From Vicinamibacterales bacterium (lineage in GTDB: Bacteria; Acidobacteriota; Vicinamibacteria; Vicinamibacterales; 2-12-FULL-66-21): a DNA stretch of 64,000 bases. How positions within the stretch are numbered: the first letter of the stretch is position 1; the number at the start of each line of letters is the position of its first letter. A program made the translations under genes and the position numbers. Location of the stretch: the NCBI GenBank assembly GCA_036496585.1, contig DASXLB010000004.1:213273-277272 (forward strand), in the 5' to 3' direction. This document shows, one piece after another, positions 9,241 through 17,455 of this stretch. The notes under the pieces were generated by a model. It worked only from the letters and a program-made list of their open reading frames with translations. It made no database searches and was not told the origin of the DNA.

Positions 9241-10137
9241 ATGACGAACAGTTCGATGTACATCCGAGCCCTTGGCGGCGTTCTGGTGCTGGCGAGCGTG
9301 CCGCTCGCGATCGCGCGACTGAGCGCCTCCGAGAAACCGCACTTCGACAGTCAACTCCGGGATGGCGCCATCACGATCGACGGTAAGTACGACGACTGGT
9401 ATGGCAACCTTCAGCCCTTCGAGCAGGCGCCCGTCGCGATTCAGTTCCTGAACGACAAAGACTATCTCTACATGCGTCTCACCGCGTCGGCGAGCGCGGA
9501 GCGCCGTGAGATCCTGCGCCAGGGCTTCACCGTCTGGTTCGATCCTGCCGGAGGAACCAAGAAGCATCTCGGCATCCGCTATCCCGTCGTCGAACACGGA
9601 ACCGGCGGCGACGATGCCGGTCGCGGCGGCTACGGCGGCCGCCGCGCCGGCGGGCAGGGAGGCGGAAGTGGAGAGAGCGAATCCCCGTCGGAGCCTTCGC
9701 CTGGCGACCGTATCGACGTGCTCGGCCCCGGCAAGGACGATGCGCGGATGCTCACGCGCGACCATGCTCCGGGGATCGACGTCGCCATCCGGGAGGATCA
9801 GGGGACGCTGCAGTACGAACTGAAAGTGCCGCTCGTGCACGACGCGGATCATCCGTACGCCATCGACGCCACGCCAGGCAAGCCGGTAGGCATCGGGCTC
9901 GAAGCCGGCAAGACCTCGCAGGAGTCGTTCGGTGGCGGGCGTCCCGGCGGTTTCGGTGGGGGCGGCGGTGGAATGGGCGGCGGGATGGGCGGCCGCGGCG
10001 GTGGAATGGGCGGACGCGGGGGTGGCGGCGGTGGCGGCAGCCACGGCGGTGGCGGCGGCGGCCGCGAGAACGCCGAGAGTGCGAAGCCGTTGAAAGGCTG
10101 GGGGACGCTGTCTATTGCGTCGACGCCGGCTCGATAG
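9241..10137 (+). CDS. exported CBM9-like protein with long glycine-rich tail
   Basis: This 298-residue protein has a signal segment (about 7-28) and then a CBM9/DOMON-like region: DGAITIDGKYDDWYGNL, followed by FLNDKDYLYMRLTASA. This resembles the N-terminus of the DUF5916 protein at 178. A glycine/arginine/serine insert (about 123-155) interrupts the domain, and residues about 235-280 are nearly all glycine with Met, Arg and His. ATG 9241 is preferred because it begins the signal peptide; the frame is open from 9148. The gene overlaps the 3' end of the convergent gene at 10112 by 26 bp. Its function is unknown; surface exposure is likely. Confidence 0.7.
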   Translation: MTNSSMYIRALGGVLVLASVPLAIARLSASEKPHFDSQLRDGAITIDGKYDDWYGNLQPFEQAPVAIQFLNDKDYLYMRLTASASAERREILRQGFTVWFDPAGGTKKHLGIRYPVVEHGTGGDDAGRGGYGGRRAGGQGGGSGESESPSEPSPGDRIDVLGPGKDDARMLTRDHAPGIDVAIREDQGTLQYELKVPLVHDADHPYAIDATPGKPVGIGLEAGKTSQESFGGGRPGGFGGGGGGMGGGMGGRGGGMGGRGGGGGGGSHGGGGGGRENAESAKPLKGWGTLSIASTPAR

Positions 10138-10579
10138 CGCGGACGCCCGGGTCGGCAGCCAGCCGCTCCAGCGTCTGCAGCGGCATCCAGCCGATGATCG
10201 AATCGTAGGTGCTCGAGGTCGAGACGACGATGCCGCCGAGGGCCTTCATCTTCTTTTCCAGGTCCGGCCGCACCTGCGCGCGGACGTCGACGAACGCCCG
10301 GCCGTGTCGGTCGATTCGCACGACAGCGGCATCGCCCGGAACGGTCTTTCCCTGAAGATCGCCACGGCGGCGGTAGATGGCCGACAGCACGTGCTCGTTG
10401 ATCTTGCGCTGCGCGAGCGTCCGCGCGTCGCGGACCTTGGTGTCGGCCGGCGCGGTCCGCTGGGCGCGGACGGCGGGAACGACGATGACAGCCGCGACGA
10501 GCGCGCACAGGAGCGCCAGGCCGGCCGAACGCACTGTCCTCAGGAAGTCTCCAGCCAAGTGAAGCAGAAAGCGTAGCAC
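10112..10579 (-). CDS. small exported protein resembling an S8-protease propeptide
   Basis: This 155-residue protein has an N-terminal hydrophobic export segment (about 17-40, ending AVRAQR). The C-terminal half reads AFVDVRAQVRPDLEKKMKAL, then WMPLQTLERLAADPGV and RAIEPA. That pattern is typical of the I9-like propeptide at the start of secreted subtilisin-family proteases in related bacteria, but no catalytic domain follows. It may be a stand-alone protease inhibitor or foldase, or the remnant of a truncated protease gene. The 3' end overlaps the convergent gene at 9241 by 26 bp. The family assignment is by eye only. Confidence 0.6.
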   Translation of the reverse strand: MLRFLLHLAGDFLRTVRSAGLALLCALVAAVIVVPAVRAQRTAPADTKVRDARTLAQRKINEHVLSAIYRRRGDLQGKTVPGDAAVVRIDRHGRAFVDVRAQVRPDLEKKMKALGGIVVSTSSTYDSIIGWMPLQTLERLAADPGVRAIEPASTQ

Positions 10580-10653
10580 GGATCGGTCTGCCGGCCTATC
10601 CCGCTGTTATTCAACGCTTTACGCAGCACACCTGGCCGCGGTAGCCTTGGCCG

Positions 10654-12027
10654 ATGGGGGTCGTGCTGCTCGTGTTCCTGGCGCTGCTGCAGGCGCCGGT
10701 GTCCTGTCCGGATGCCGCCCGTTGTCGGGCCGACGCCGAAGCCGCCGACGCGCGCGGCGATTACGAGACGTTTCACGACCTCGCCTGGCGCGCGGTTCAG
10801 GCGGGCAAGCCGAACGACCCCGCGCTGATGCTCCTGCTCGCACGCGCGCAGTCGCTCAGCGGCCGGCCGGAAGATGCGATCGTCATGCTGGGGCGGCTGG
10901 CCGATCTGCATGTGCCGATCGATCTTTCGCTGGCCGACTTCGACCGGGCCCGCCAGCGGCCGGGTTGGGCCGCGCTGGCTGAACGGATGTCCGCGCCCGC
11001 CGCTCCCGCCGCTGGCGGGGCACCGCCCGCGTCTCCGGCGCCCTCCAGGAAAGACCGGCCCGCGGTCGCGGACGCGACCTCGGTTGCTCCGTCACCGGCG
11101 TCAGCCTCCAGGAGTGAACCTGCACGGGCGGCGAGCGCCGCGCCCGTCAGGGCGCCCGGTGCGGAGGTGACCCCGCCTCCGGCCGCGACTGCGACGGGCG
11201 CCTCCACGGCGCCGCCGGACTCCGGCATGGTGACCGAGTTCGAGGCTCCTGCGGGGCTCGGCGCTTTTGCACTCGCGCACGATGCGGTGTCGCGGCGCTT
11301 CGTGATCGGCGATGCGCGGTCGCGCCGGCTGTTGATCGTCGACGAAGTGTCGAAGCACGTCGTGCCGTACGTGAGCGCGGCGTCGGCGGGTTTCTACGAC
11401 GAACTGACGGCGTTGACGGTCGACGCGCGCCGCGGCGATCTGTGGGTGGCGAGCGTGAAGGGGAGCGGCGACGACACGACGTCGATCGTGCACAAGCTGC
11501 AGCTCGTGTCCGGACGGGGCCTGATGGAGACGACGCCGGCCGTGTCCATGCAACCGGTGCGGTTCGTGGCGCTCGCGGTCACGCCCGACGGCACTCTTTT
11601 CGGTCTCGACTCGGCGGGCGGTCGCGTGTTCCGTCTGCGTCCGGGCTCCCGTGCGATCGAGCTGGCGTGCCGCGTCGAGGCGCCGAACCCGACCGCGCTG
11701 GCGGCGGCGGACGATCGCACGTTGTTCGTGGCCTCGGATCGGGGCCTGCAGCGCGTCGACCTGCCGTCGCGCGTCGTGCAGACGGTCAAGTCGGTGGAGG
11801 ACCTGAGCGGATTCGTCTGGCTGGCGTGGCGGGCGGGGGCGCTCTACGGCGTGCAGCATGCCAGCGGCGCGTCGCTGGCCGTTCGTCTCGTCCTGGACGC
11901 CGCGGGGGCGCGGGCGCAGCCGCGTGCGATCCTGGCCGCGTCGCCCGACGCGATGGTGGCGACGGTGGCCGATGGCGGCTTCTACTACCTCCTGCTCGGC
12001 GCGATCCACCGTCTCCCGCTGCGCTGA
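10654..12027 (+). CDS. exported protein with TPR-like N-terminus and beta-propeller C-terminus
   Basis: This 457-residue protein opens with a hydrophobic segment (VVLLVFLALLQAPVS). A helical TPR-like stretch follows (about 20-110), then a long Ala/Pro linker (about 112-190), then repeated beta-blade text (about 195-457) such as RRFVIGDARSRRLLIVDEVS and FVALAVTPDGTLFGLDSAGG. The latter resembles NHL/SMP-30-type propellers. No catalytic motif is visible. It is probably a periplasmic or lipid-independent secreted scaffold or binding protein. It ends 18 bp from the convergent acetyltransferase. Confidence 0.65.
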   Translation: MGVVLLVFLALLQAPVSCPDAARCRADAEAADARGDYETFHDLAWRAVQAGKPNDPALMLLLARAQSLSGRPEDAIVMLGRLADLHVPIDLSLADFDRARQRPGWAALAERMSAPAAPAAGGAPPASPAPSRKDRPAVADATSVAPSPASASRSEPARAASAAPVRAPGAEVTPPPAATATGASTAPPDSGMVTEFEAPAGLGAFALAHDAVSRRFVIGDARSRRLLIVDEVSKHVVPYVSAASAGFYDELTALTVDARRGDLWVASVKGSGDDTTSIVHKLQLVSGRGLMETTPAVSMQPVRFVALAVTPDGTLFGLDSAGGRVFRLRPGSRAIELACRVEAPNPTALAAADDRTLFVASDRGLQRVDLPSRVVQTVKSVEDLSGFVWLAWRAGALYGVQHASGASLAVRLVLDAAGARAQPRAILAASPDAMVATVADGGFYYLLLGAIHRLPLR

Positions 12028-12045
12028 TCGCCGCCGCGCCTGCGA

Positions 12046-12903
12046 CTAGGAGGCCGCCGCAGTAGAGGCTGCGCGGACCAGGAGGGCGCGGACGTACAAC
12101 AGGGCGAATCCCGCCCGCTGGACGTTCTGCTGCGAGGTCGACGCTGGTTCGGTGGTGACGATGGCGAGATCGCAGCCGGCGCCGGCGGCCTCGACCAGCC
12201 GCGCGTGCAGGAGCGCCGACTGCACGCCGTGCCGCCGGTGCGGCGGCAGCGTCGCTGCCCCGGCCAGCTGCGCGAGGCCATCGACGATCCGCAGCGCGCC
12301 ACCGCCGGCCAGTTCGCCGCCGCGCCGTGCGAGAAACAGCCGGCACCCTGGCGCCGCACTGAAATCCGCGAAAATCTGCGCGAGCGCCTCGCGCCCGACT
12401 GGCTCCGCGGGCGGCGGCCCGTCGAATGTGTCCGGTGACGCGAACCCCTCGGCGACCGCCCTGATCCACGTCTGCGAGTCTTCCGTCGATGTCGCGAGCA
12501 CTCCGCGTTCGGCGGCGGCCTCGAGGGCGCGAGCAGACGCCTCGACGTGCTCGCGTAGCAGCGACAGGCCCAGTACGTTCTCATATCCGATCAGTGCGTA
12601 GCCGCGGTGCGTCAGCGCGGCCGCGACGGACGCATCGCCCAGTGACGAGAGCTCGACCCGCATCGCGGCGCCGCGCTCGTCGTAGCGGCGCTCCAGCCGT
12701 TCCAGCTCGCCGTCGTCGAGCGGCGCAAACCCCAGTCCGGCAATCTTGTTGAAGGGCTGGCCGGCGCCGCCGTAGACCGCCGTTCCTCCCCCCACTGCTT
12801 CGATGAGCAGATCGGGCCTGCGCGAGGCGCGGGCGAAGGCGGCAGCCGTGTCGGCTTCGGCGCCCTCGATCCGCGCGGCGAGCGTCGTGGTCGCGATCGT
12901 CAT
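12046..12903 (-). CDS. GNAT-family N-acetyltransferase
   Basis: In this 285-residue cytosolic enzyme the C-terminal half carries the GNAT acetyl-CoA fold: a strand AQLAGAATLPPHRRHGVQSA, equivalent to motif A (pattern R/Q-x-x-G-x-A with a Val variant), then LAIVTTEPASTSQQNVQRAG and FALLYVRALL. The N-terminal half may be a second, degenerate GNAT repeat. The substrate is unknown. A TATGAT hexamer lies 8 nt before the ATG, so the transcript may be leaderless. It is divergent from the oxidoreductase gene, with only 19 bp between start codons. Confidence 0.75.
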   Translation of the reverse strand: MTIATTTLAARIEGAEADTAAAFARASRRPDLLIEAVGGGTAVYGGAGQPFNKIAGLGFAPLDDGELERLERRYDERGAAMRVELSSLGDASVAAALTHRGYALIGYENVLGLSLLREHVEASARALEAAAERGVLATSTEDSQTWIRAVAEGFASPDTFDGPPPAEPVGREALAQIFADFSAAPGCRLFLARRGGELAGGGALRIVDGLAQLAGAATLPPHRRHGVQSALLHARLVEAAGAGCDLAIVTTEPASTSQQNVQRAGFALLYVRALLVRAASTAAAS

Positions 12904-12922
12904 TTGGCCTCATCATAGATGG

Positions 12923-13990
12923 ATGCCGTCGCTTCTGCTCTCGCCGTACGCGCTTGCCGGCCTCACATTGCGGAACCGGATCGTCGTGTCGCCGATGTGC
13001 GAGTACTCGAGCGTCGACGGCTTTGCGAACGACTGGCACCTCGTCCATCTCGGCAGCCGAGCGGTTGGCGGCGCAGGGATCGTGCTGACGGAAGCGACGG
13101 CCGTCACCGCCGACGGCCGTATCAGCCCGCACGACCTTGGCATCTACCAGGACGCGCACGTCGACATGCTGTCGCGGATCTTCGCGTTCGTCCGCGAGCA
13201 TGGAGCGGTCGTCGGCGTGCAGCTCGCCCACGCGGGTCGTAAGGCGAGCAACGGGCGGCCGTGGGACGGCGGCCGCCCGCTCTCGACGTCGGACGGCGGC
13301 TGGGAACCGATCTGGGCCCCCAGCGCGCAGCCGTTTCGCGACGGCTGGCAGGTGCCGCGTGCCATGACGAGGGACGACATCGCCGCGGTCGTCCGCGCCT
13401 TCGCCGCCGCGGCGTCGCGCGTGCTCGCCGCCGGCGGCCAGGTGATCGAGCTGCACGCAGCGCACGGCTACCTGCTGCACGAGTTCCTGTCGCCGGTGAG
13501 CAACCAGCGCGACGACGAGTATGGCGGCGCGTTCGACAACCGCGCGCGGTTCCTGCGCGAAGTCGTCGACGCGGTGCGGCGCGTCTGGCCGGAGCGGCTG
13601 CCGCTCTTCGTCCGCATCTCGGCCACAGACTGGGTTGACGGCGGCTGGACCCTCGACGATTCGGTTTCGCTGGCGCGCGATCTGAAGAACCGTGGCGTGG
13701 ACTTGATCGACTGTTCGACGGGCGGCAACGTCGCGCACGCGACGATCCCGGTGGCTCCGGGCTACCAGGTGCCCGGTGCCGAGCGCGTCAGGCGCGAGGC
13801 AGGCATCCCGACCGGCGCCGTCGGGCTGATCACCGAGCCGAGGCAGGCGGAAGAAATCCTGCAGCAGGGGCGGGCGGACCTGATCGTCATGGCGCGGCAG
13901 CTGTTGCGCGATCCGTACTGGCCGTTGCACGCGGCCCAGGCGCTCGGCGACGCACCGCCCGTTCCCGACCAGTACCTCCGCGCCTTCTGA
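12923..13990 (+). CDS. NADH:flavin oxidoreductase, YqjM-like old yellow enzyme
   Basis: This 355-residue FMN-dependent ene-reductase starts at ATG 12923, where the conserved N-terminus (LLLSPYALAGLTLRNRIVVS) begins. It shows the YqjM-class Cys in SPMCEYSS, the substrate-binding pair in ELHAAHGYLLHEFLSP and the FMN-binding segment GYLITEP-like AVGLITEPRQAEEIL. The C-terminal MARQLLRDPYWP is also typical. The family reduces activated C=C bonds with NAD(P)H, and the natural substrate is unknown. Length is normal for the class (about 340-370). Confidence 0.9.
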   Translation: MPSLLLSPYALAGLTLRNRIVVSPMCEYSSVDGFANDWHLVHLGSRAVGGAGIVLTEATAVTADGRISPHDLGIYQDAHVDMLSRIFAFVREHGAVVGVQLAHAGRKASNGRPWDGGRPLSTSDGGWEPIWAPSAQPFRDGWQVPRAMTRDDIAAVVRAFAAAASRVLAAGGQVIELHAAHGYLLHEFLSPVSNQRDDEYGGAFDNRARFLREVVDAVRRVWPERLPLFVRISATDWVDGGWTLDDSVSLARDLKNRGVDLIDCSTGGNVAHATIPVAPGYQVPGAERVRREAGIPTGAVGLITEPRQAEEILQQGRADLIVMARQLLRDPYWPLHAAQALGDAPPVPDQYLRAF

Positions 13991-14095
13991 CGCCTCATCT
14001 CGCGGCTGCCCGATCGGCTATACTGCGCGCGTGACGGCCGCGGAGCGCGGCCGTGGATCCGATGACCCGGCACGGTGTCCGGGAGGAGCGCGCGC

Positions 14096-17000
14096 ATGAC
14101 GTCCACCCGCCTGATCGAATCCTCGTCAGCCCCCCTTCGCCTCGACGCGGCGCGCGCCTTCGTGCGCGAGCGGACCGGGCGCAGCGACGTCTGGATCGTC
14201 GCCGCCTCGCGGGGCGCCGCCGATGATCTGACGCGCGCGATCGCCGTGGAAGCGGGCGCGACGATCGGGATCCACCGTTTCAGCCTCGCCCAACTGGCGC
14301 TCCACCTTGCCGGGCCCGTCCTTGCCAGCGAGGGGCTGGCGCCGGTCACCTCTCTCGGCTTCGAGGCTGTTGCGGCGCGCGCGGTCTTCGGCGCGCAGCG
14401 GGACGGCGTGCTCACCTATTTCGGACCAGTGGCGCGCACGCCCGGCTTTCCGCGCGCGCTGGCGCGTACGGCCCAGGAACTCCGGCAGGCCGCCATCCCG
14501 CCCGATCGTCTCGGCCGACTGCCGCTTGGCGGGCCGGATCTCGCGGGGCTGCTGGATCGCGTTGACGCGCAGTTCACCGAGGCTCGCGCCACGGATCGCG
14601 CCCTGCTGCTGGAGGCGGCGACACGGGCGCTGACCCTGCCCGCGGCCGGCTCGCAGCTGTCGACGGCCGGCGTCCGGTTTCCGGCGCTCCTGCTGCTCGA
14701 CGTTGCGATCGACTCGGCAGCCTCGATGGCGTTCGTCGCGGCGCTGCTGGCGGCGTCGGCCGACACGCTGATCACGCTGCCGTTCGGCGACGTGGCGACG
14801 CTCGACCGCCTCGCCGCGCTGGGGGTGACGCCTGAAATCCTGGAACCGTCCGGCGACGAGGACCTCGTCGCGTTGCGCCGGTACCTGTTCGCGAAATCGC
14901 AGCCGCCCGAGCGCCAGGCCGCCGGCGACGTGCGCCTGTTCTCCGCACCCGGCGAAGGACGCGAGTGCGTCGAGATCGCGCGACGCATCCTGCAGGAGGC
15001 GCGGCGTGGCGTGCCGCTCGACGAGATCGCCGTCTTCGTGCGTTCGCCGGAGCGCTACGTCGGTCTGCTCGAAGACGCGCTCCGTCGGGCGATTCCGGAC
15101 GAGTCCGGGCAGGCGCGCGCCTGGTTCGATCGCGGCGTCGTCCGTCCCGCCGCGGCCGGCCGTGCGTTCCTGGCGCTGCTCGACTGCGCCTGCGAAGGGC
15201 TTTCGGCCCGGCGGTTCGCCGAATACCTGTCGCTCGGACAGGTACCGAAGGCCGCCGAGGCGAGCCGCGCGGTACCGCCCGCGCTCGCCGACGCCGAGGA
15301 AGCGATGCTCGAGGGACCCTATCGCTATCTGACCGTCGCCGACGAGGACGCCCCTGCGCTCGAGCCGCCGCCCGATCTTCCCGGCGACGCGCGCGACGAG
15401 GGGGATCCAGACGAGGGCACGCTCGCGCAGCCCTGGAAATGGGAATCGCTCATCGTCGAATCGTCGGTCATCGGCGGCGACGCGGAGCGCTGGCGCCGCC
15501 GCCTCAAGGGGCTCGAGCGCAAGTATGAGATTCAGATCGCGGCCGAGCTGAAGAAGGACGCGCTCGAGGATTCGCCGAAGGCGCAGCGGATTACCCGCGA
15601 CTTCGTCAATCTGGGACATCTGAGCCGATTCGCGCTGCCGATCGTCGAGAGCCTGGCCGGATGGCCGGCGCGCGCGACGTGGGGCGAGTGGCTGCAGCTG
15701 TTCGAAGCCCTGGTGCCGCGCGTGCTTCGGGAGCCCGGCTCCGGCCACGTGCGGCGCGCCCTCAGACAACTCAACCCGATGTCGGACGTCGGGCCGATCA
15801 CGCTCGGCGAAGCGCGCGGCGTGCTTGCCGACACGCTGCGGACTTTTCAGCCGCGCCCGCCGCGCAGCCGCTACGGACGCGTTTTTGTCGGCGGTCCCGA
15901 GCAGGCGCGCGGCCGGACGTTCCGCGTCGTCTTCGTCGCCGGTCTCGCGGAGCGGATGTTTCCGCAGCGGCCGCACGAGGATCCGATGCTGCTCGACGAC
16001 GAGATGCGCGCGCCGCTCGCCGCGGGCCTGGCGCTGCAGGAGGATCGGGCGCGCGCCGAACGGCTGCTGCTGCGGTTGGCGGTCGGCGCGCCGACCGAGC
16101 GCCTGTGGCTCTCCTATCCGCGTCTCGAGGCCGGCGAGTCTCGGCCGCGCGTGCCGAGCTTCTACGTGCTCGACGTGATGCGGGCGATCACCGGGAGGAT
16201 TCCACCGCCGGCGCAGCTGCAGGCGGCGGCGTTCGATGCCGGCGGCGCCGGACTGGCGTGGCCGGCCCCCGCCAGCCCGGCCGACGCGATCGACGACGTG
16301 GAGCACGATCTCGCCGTGCTGCGGGAGCTGATGCAGATCGAGCCGCGCGCGCGCGTGCGCGGCCAGGCGCACTACCTGCTGCGCCTGAACGAGGCGCTCA
16401 AACGTTCGGTGTCGGCGCGCTGGGCCCGCGGCCGATCGTCGTGGACGCCGTTCGACGGGATCACCCGCGTGACCGGCATGACGAAGCCGGCGCTTGACAA
16501 GCACCGCCTGACCGCGCGCCCCTACTCGCTGTCGGCGCTGCAGAAATACGCCGCGTGTCCGTACCAGTTCCTGCTCTCGGCCGTGCATCGTCTCGAACCG
16601 CCGCCCGACATCGAGCCGTTGCAGAAGCTGGATCCGCTGACCCGCGGATCGATCTTCCACGAGATCCAGACGCGCCTCTTTCGGACGCTTCGCGAACGCG
16701 ATCGCCTGCCGGTCACCGCCGCGCAGCTGCCCGAGGTGGTCCGGCTGCTCGACGAGACGGTGAAGGCCGTCGCCGCGCGCTACCGCGATCGGCTGGCGCC
16801 GGCCATCGATCGCGTGTGGCGCGACGAGATCGCCGACCTGGCGCGCGACCTGCGTGTGTGGATCCGGCGGATCGCCGTCCCGGCCGCCGCGGCCGGACAG
16901 TGGCGGCCGGCCTACTTCGAATTTGCGTTCGGCCTGAAGGAGGAATTCGGCGAGGACGTACCGCCGCGCGATCCGGCGAGCCGCCGCGATCCCGCGACGA

Positions 17001-17455
17001 TCGACGGGCGGTTCACGCTGCGCGGCTCGGTCGATCTGATCGAAACGCGCGGTCAGGAACTCCGCATCACGGACCACAAGACCGGGAAGAACCGGACGAC
17101 CGCGAAGACCGTGATCGGCGGCGGCGCGATCCTGCAGCCGGTGTTGTACAGCCTGGCGATCGAACAGGGACTCGGCGCCACGGTCGCGTCGGGTCGCCTG
17201 TTCTATTGCACCTCCGCCGGCGGTTTCACGGATCACGAGATCCCGCTCAACGAACAGACCCGCCGGAGCGGCGTCGAGGCGCTCGAGATCGTCGACCGCG
17301 CGATCGAGCTCGGTTTCCTGCCGGCGGCGCCCGCCGAACGGGCGTGTACCTGGTGCGATTTCCTGCCGGTGTGCGGGCCTGACGAGCCGCGCCGCGTCCG
17401 TCACAAGTCGCCCGACAGGCTCGGGGACCTGGACGCCCTGCGGGAAAAGCCATGA
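14096..17455 (+). CDS. addB: AddB-like nuclease/helicase subunit with Fe-S nuclease domain
   Basis: This 1119-residue protein starts at ATG 14096 with GGGAGGAG at 14081-14088. With AddA it forms the AddAB complex, which resects double-strand breaks and generates recombinogenic 3' ends. The C-terminal PD-(D/E)XK nuclease is visible: GSIFHEIQTRLF, then GSVDLIE, then TDHKTGK with D993 and K995. Four cysteines fit the AddB 4Fe-4S staple: C821 (AACPYQF) and C1084, C1087, C1093 (CTWCDFLPVC). The N-terminal helicase-like region lacks a Walker A loop; the expected position reads VAASRGAADDL. The stop overlaps the addA start (ATGA), so the pair is translationally coupled. Confidence 0.85.
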   Translation: MTSTRLIESSSAPLRLDAARAFVRERTGRSDVWIVAASRGAADDLTRAIAVEAGATIGIHRFSLAQLALHLAGPVLASEGLAPVTSLGFEAVAARAVFGAQRDGVLTYFGPVARTPGFPRALARTAQELRQAAIPPDRLGRLPLGGPDLAGLLDRVDAQFTEARATDRALLLEAATRALTLPAAGSQLSTAGVRFPALLLLDVAIDSAASMAFVAALLAASADTLITLPFGDVATLDRLAALGVTPEILEPSGDEDLVALRRYLFAKSQPPERQAAGDVRLFSAPGEGRECVEIARRILQEARRGVPLDEIAVFVRSPERYVGLLEDALRRAIPDESGQARAWFDRGVVRPAAAGRAFLALLDCACEGLSARRFAEYLSLGQVPKAAEASRAVPPALADAEEAMLEGPYRYLTVADEDAPALEPPPDLPGDARDEGDPDEGTLAQPWKWESLIVESSVIGGDAERWRRRLKGLERKYEIQIAAELKKDALEDSPKAQRITRDFVNLGHLSRFALPIVESLAGWPARATWGEWLQLFEALVPRVLREPGSGHVRRALRQLNPMSDVGPITLGEARGVLADTLRTFQPRPPRSRYGRVFVGGPEQARGRTFRVVFVAGLAERMFPQRPHEDPMLLDDEMRAPLAAGLALQEDRARAERLLLRLAVGAPTERLWLSYPRLEAGESRPRVPSFYVLDVMRAITGRIPPPAQLQAAAFDAGGAGLAWPAPASPADAIDDVEHDLAVLRELMQIEPRARVRGQAHYLLRLNEALKRSVSARWARGRSSWTPFDGITRVTGMTKPALDKHRLTARPYSLSALQKYAACPYQFLLSAVHRLEPPPDIEPLQKLDPLTRGSIFHEIQTRLFRTLRERDRLPVTAAQLPEVVRLLDETVKAVAARYRDRLAPAIDRVWRDEIADLARDLRVWIRRIAVPAAAAGQWRPAYFEFAFGLKEEFGEDVPPRDPASRRDPATIDGRFTLRGSVDLIETRGQELRITDHKTGKNRTTAKTVIGGGAILQPVLYSLAIEQGLGATVASGRLFYCTSAGGFTDHEIPLNEQTRRSGVEALEIVDRAIELGFLPAAPAERACTWCDFLPVCGPDEPRRVRHKSPDRLGDLDALREKP

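Noticed and set aside
9950-10066. Dense GGC/GGT repeats resembling a repeat array
   Set aside because: They are the codons of a poly-glycine tail in a coding frame with Met, Arg and His interspersed, not a non-coding repeat.
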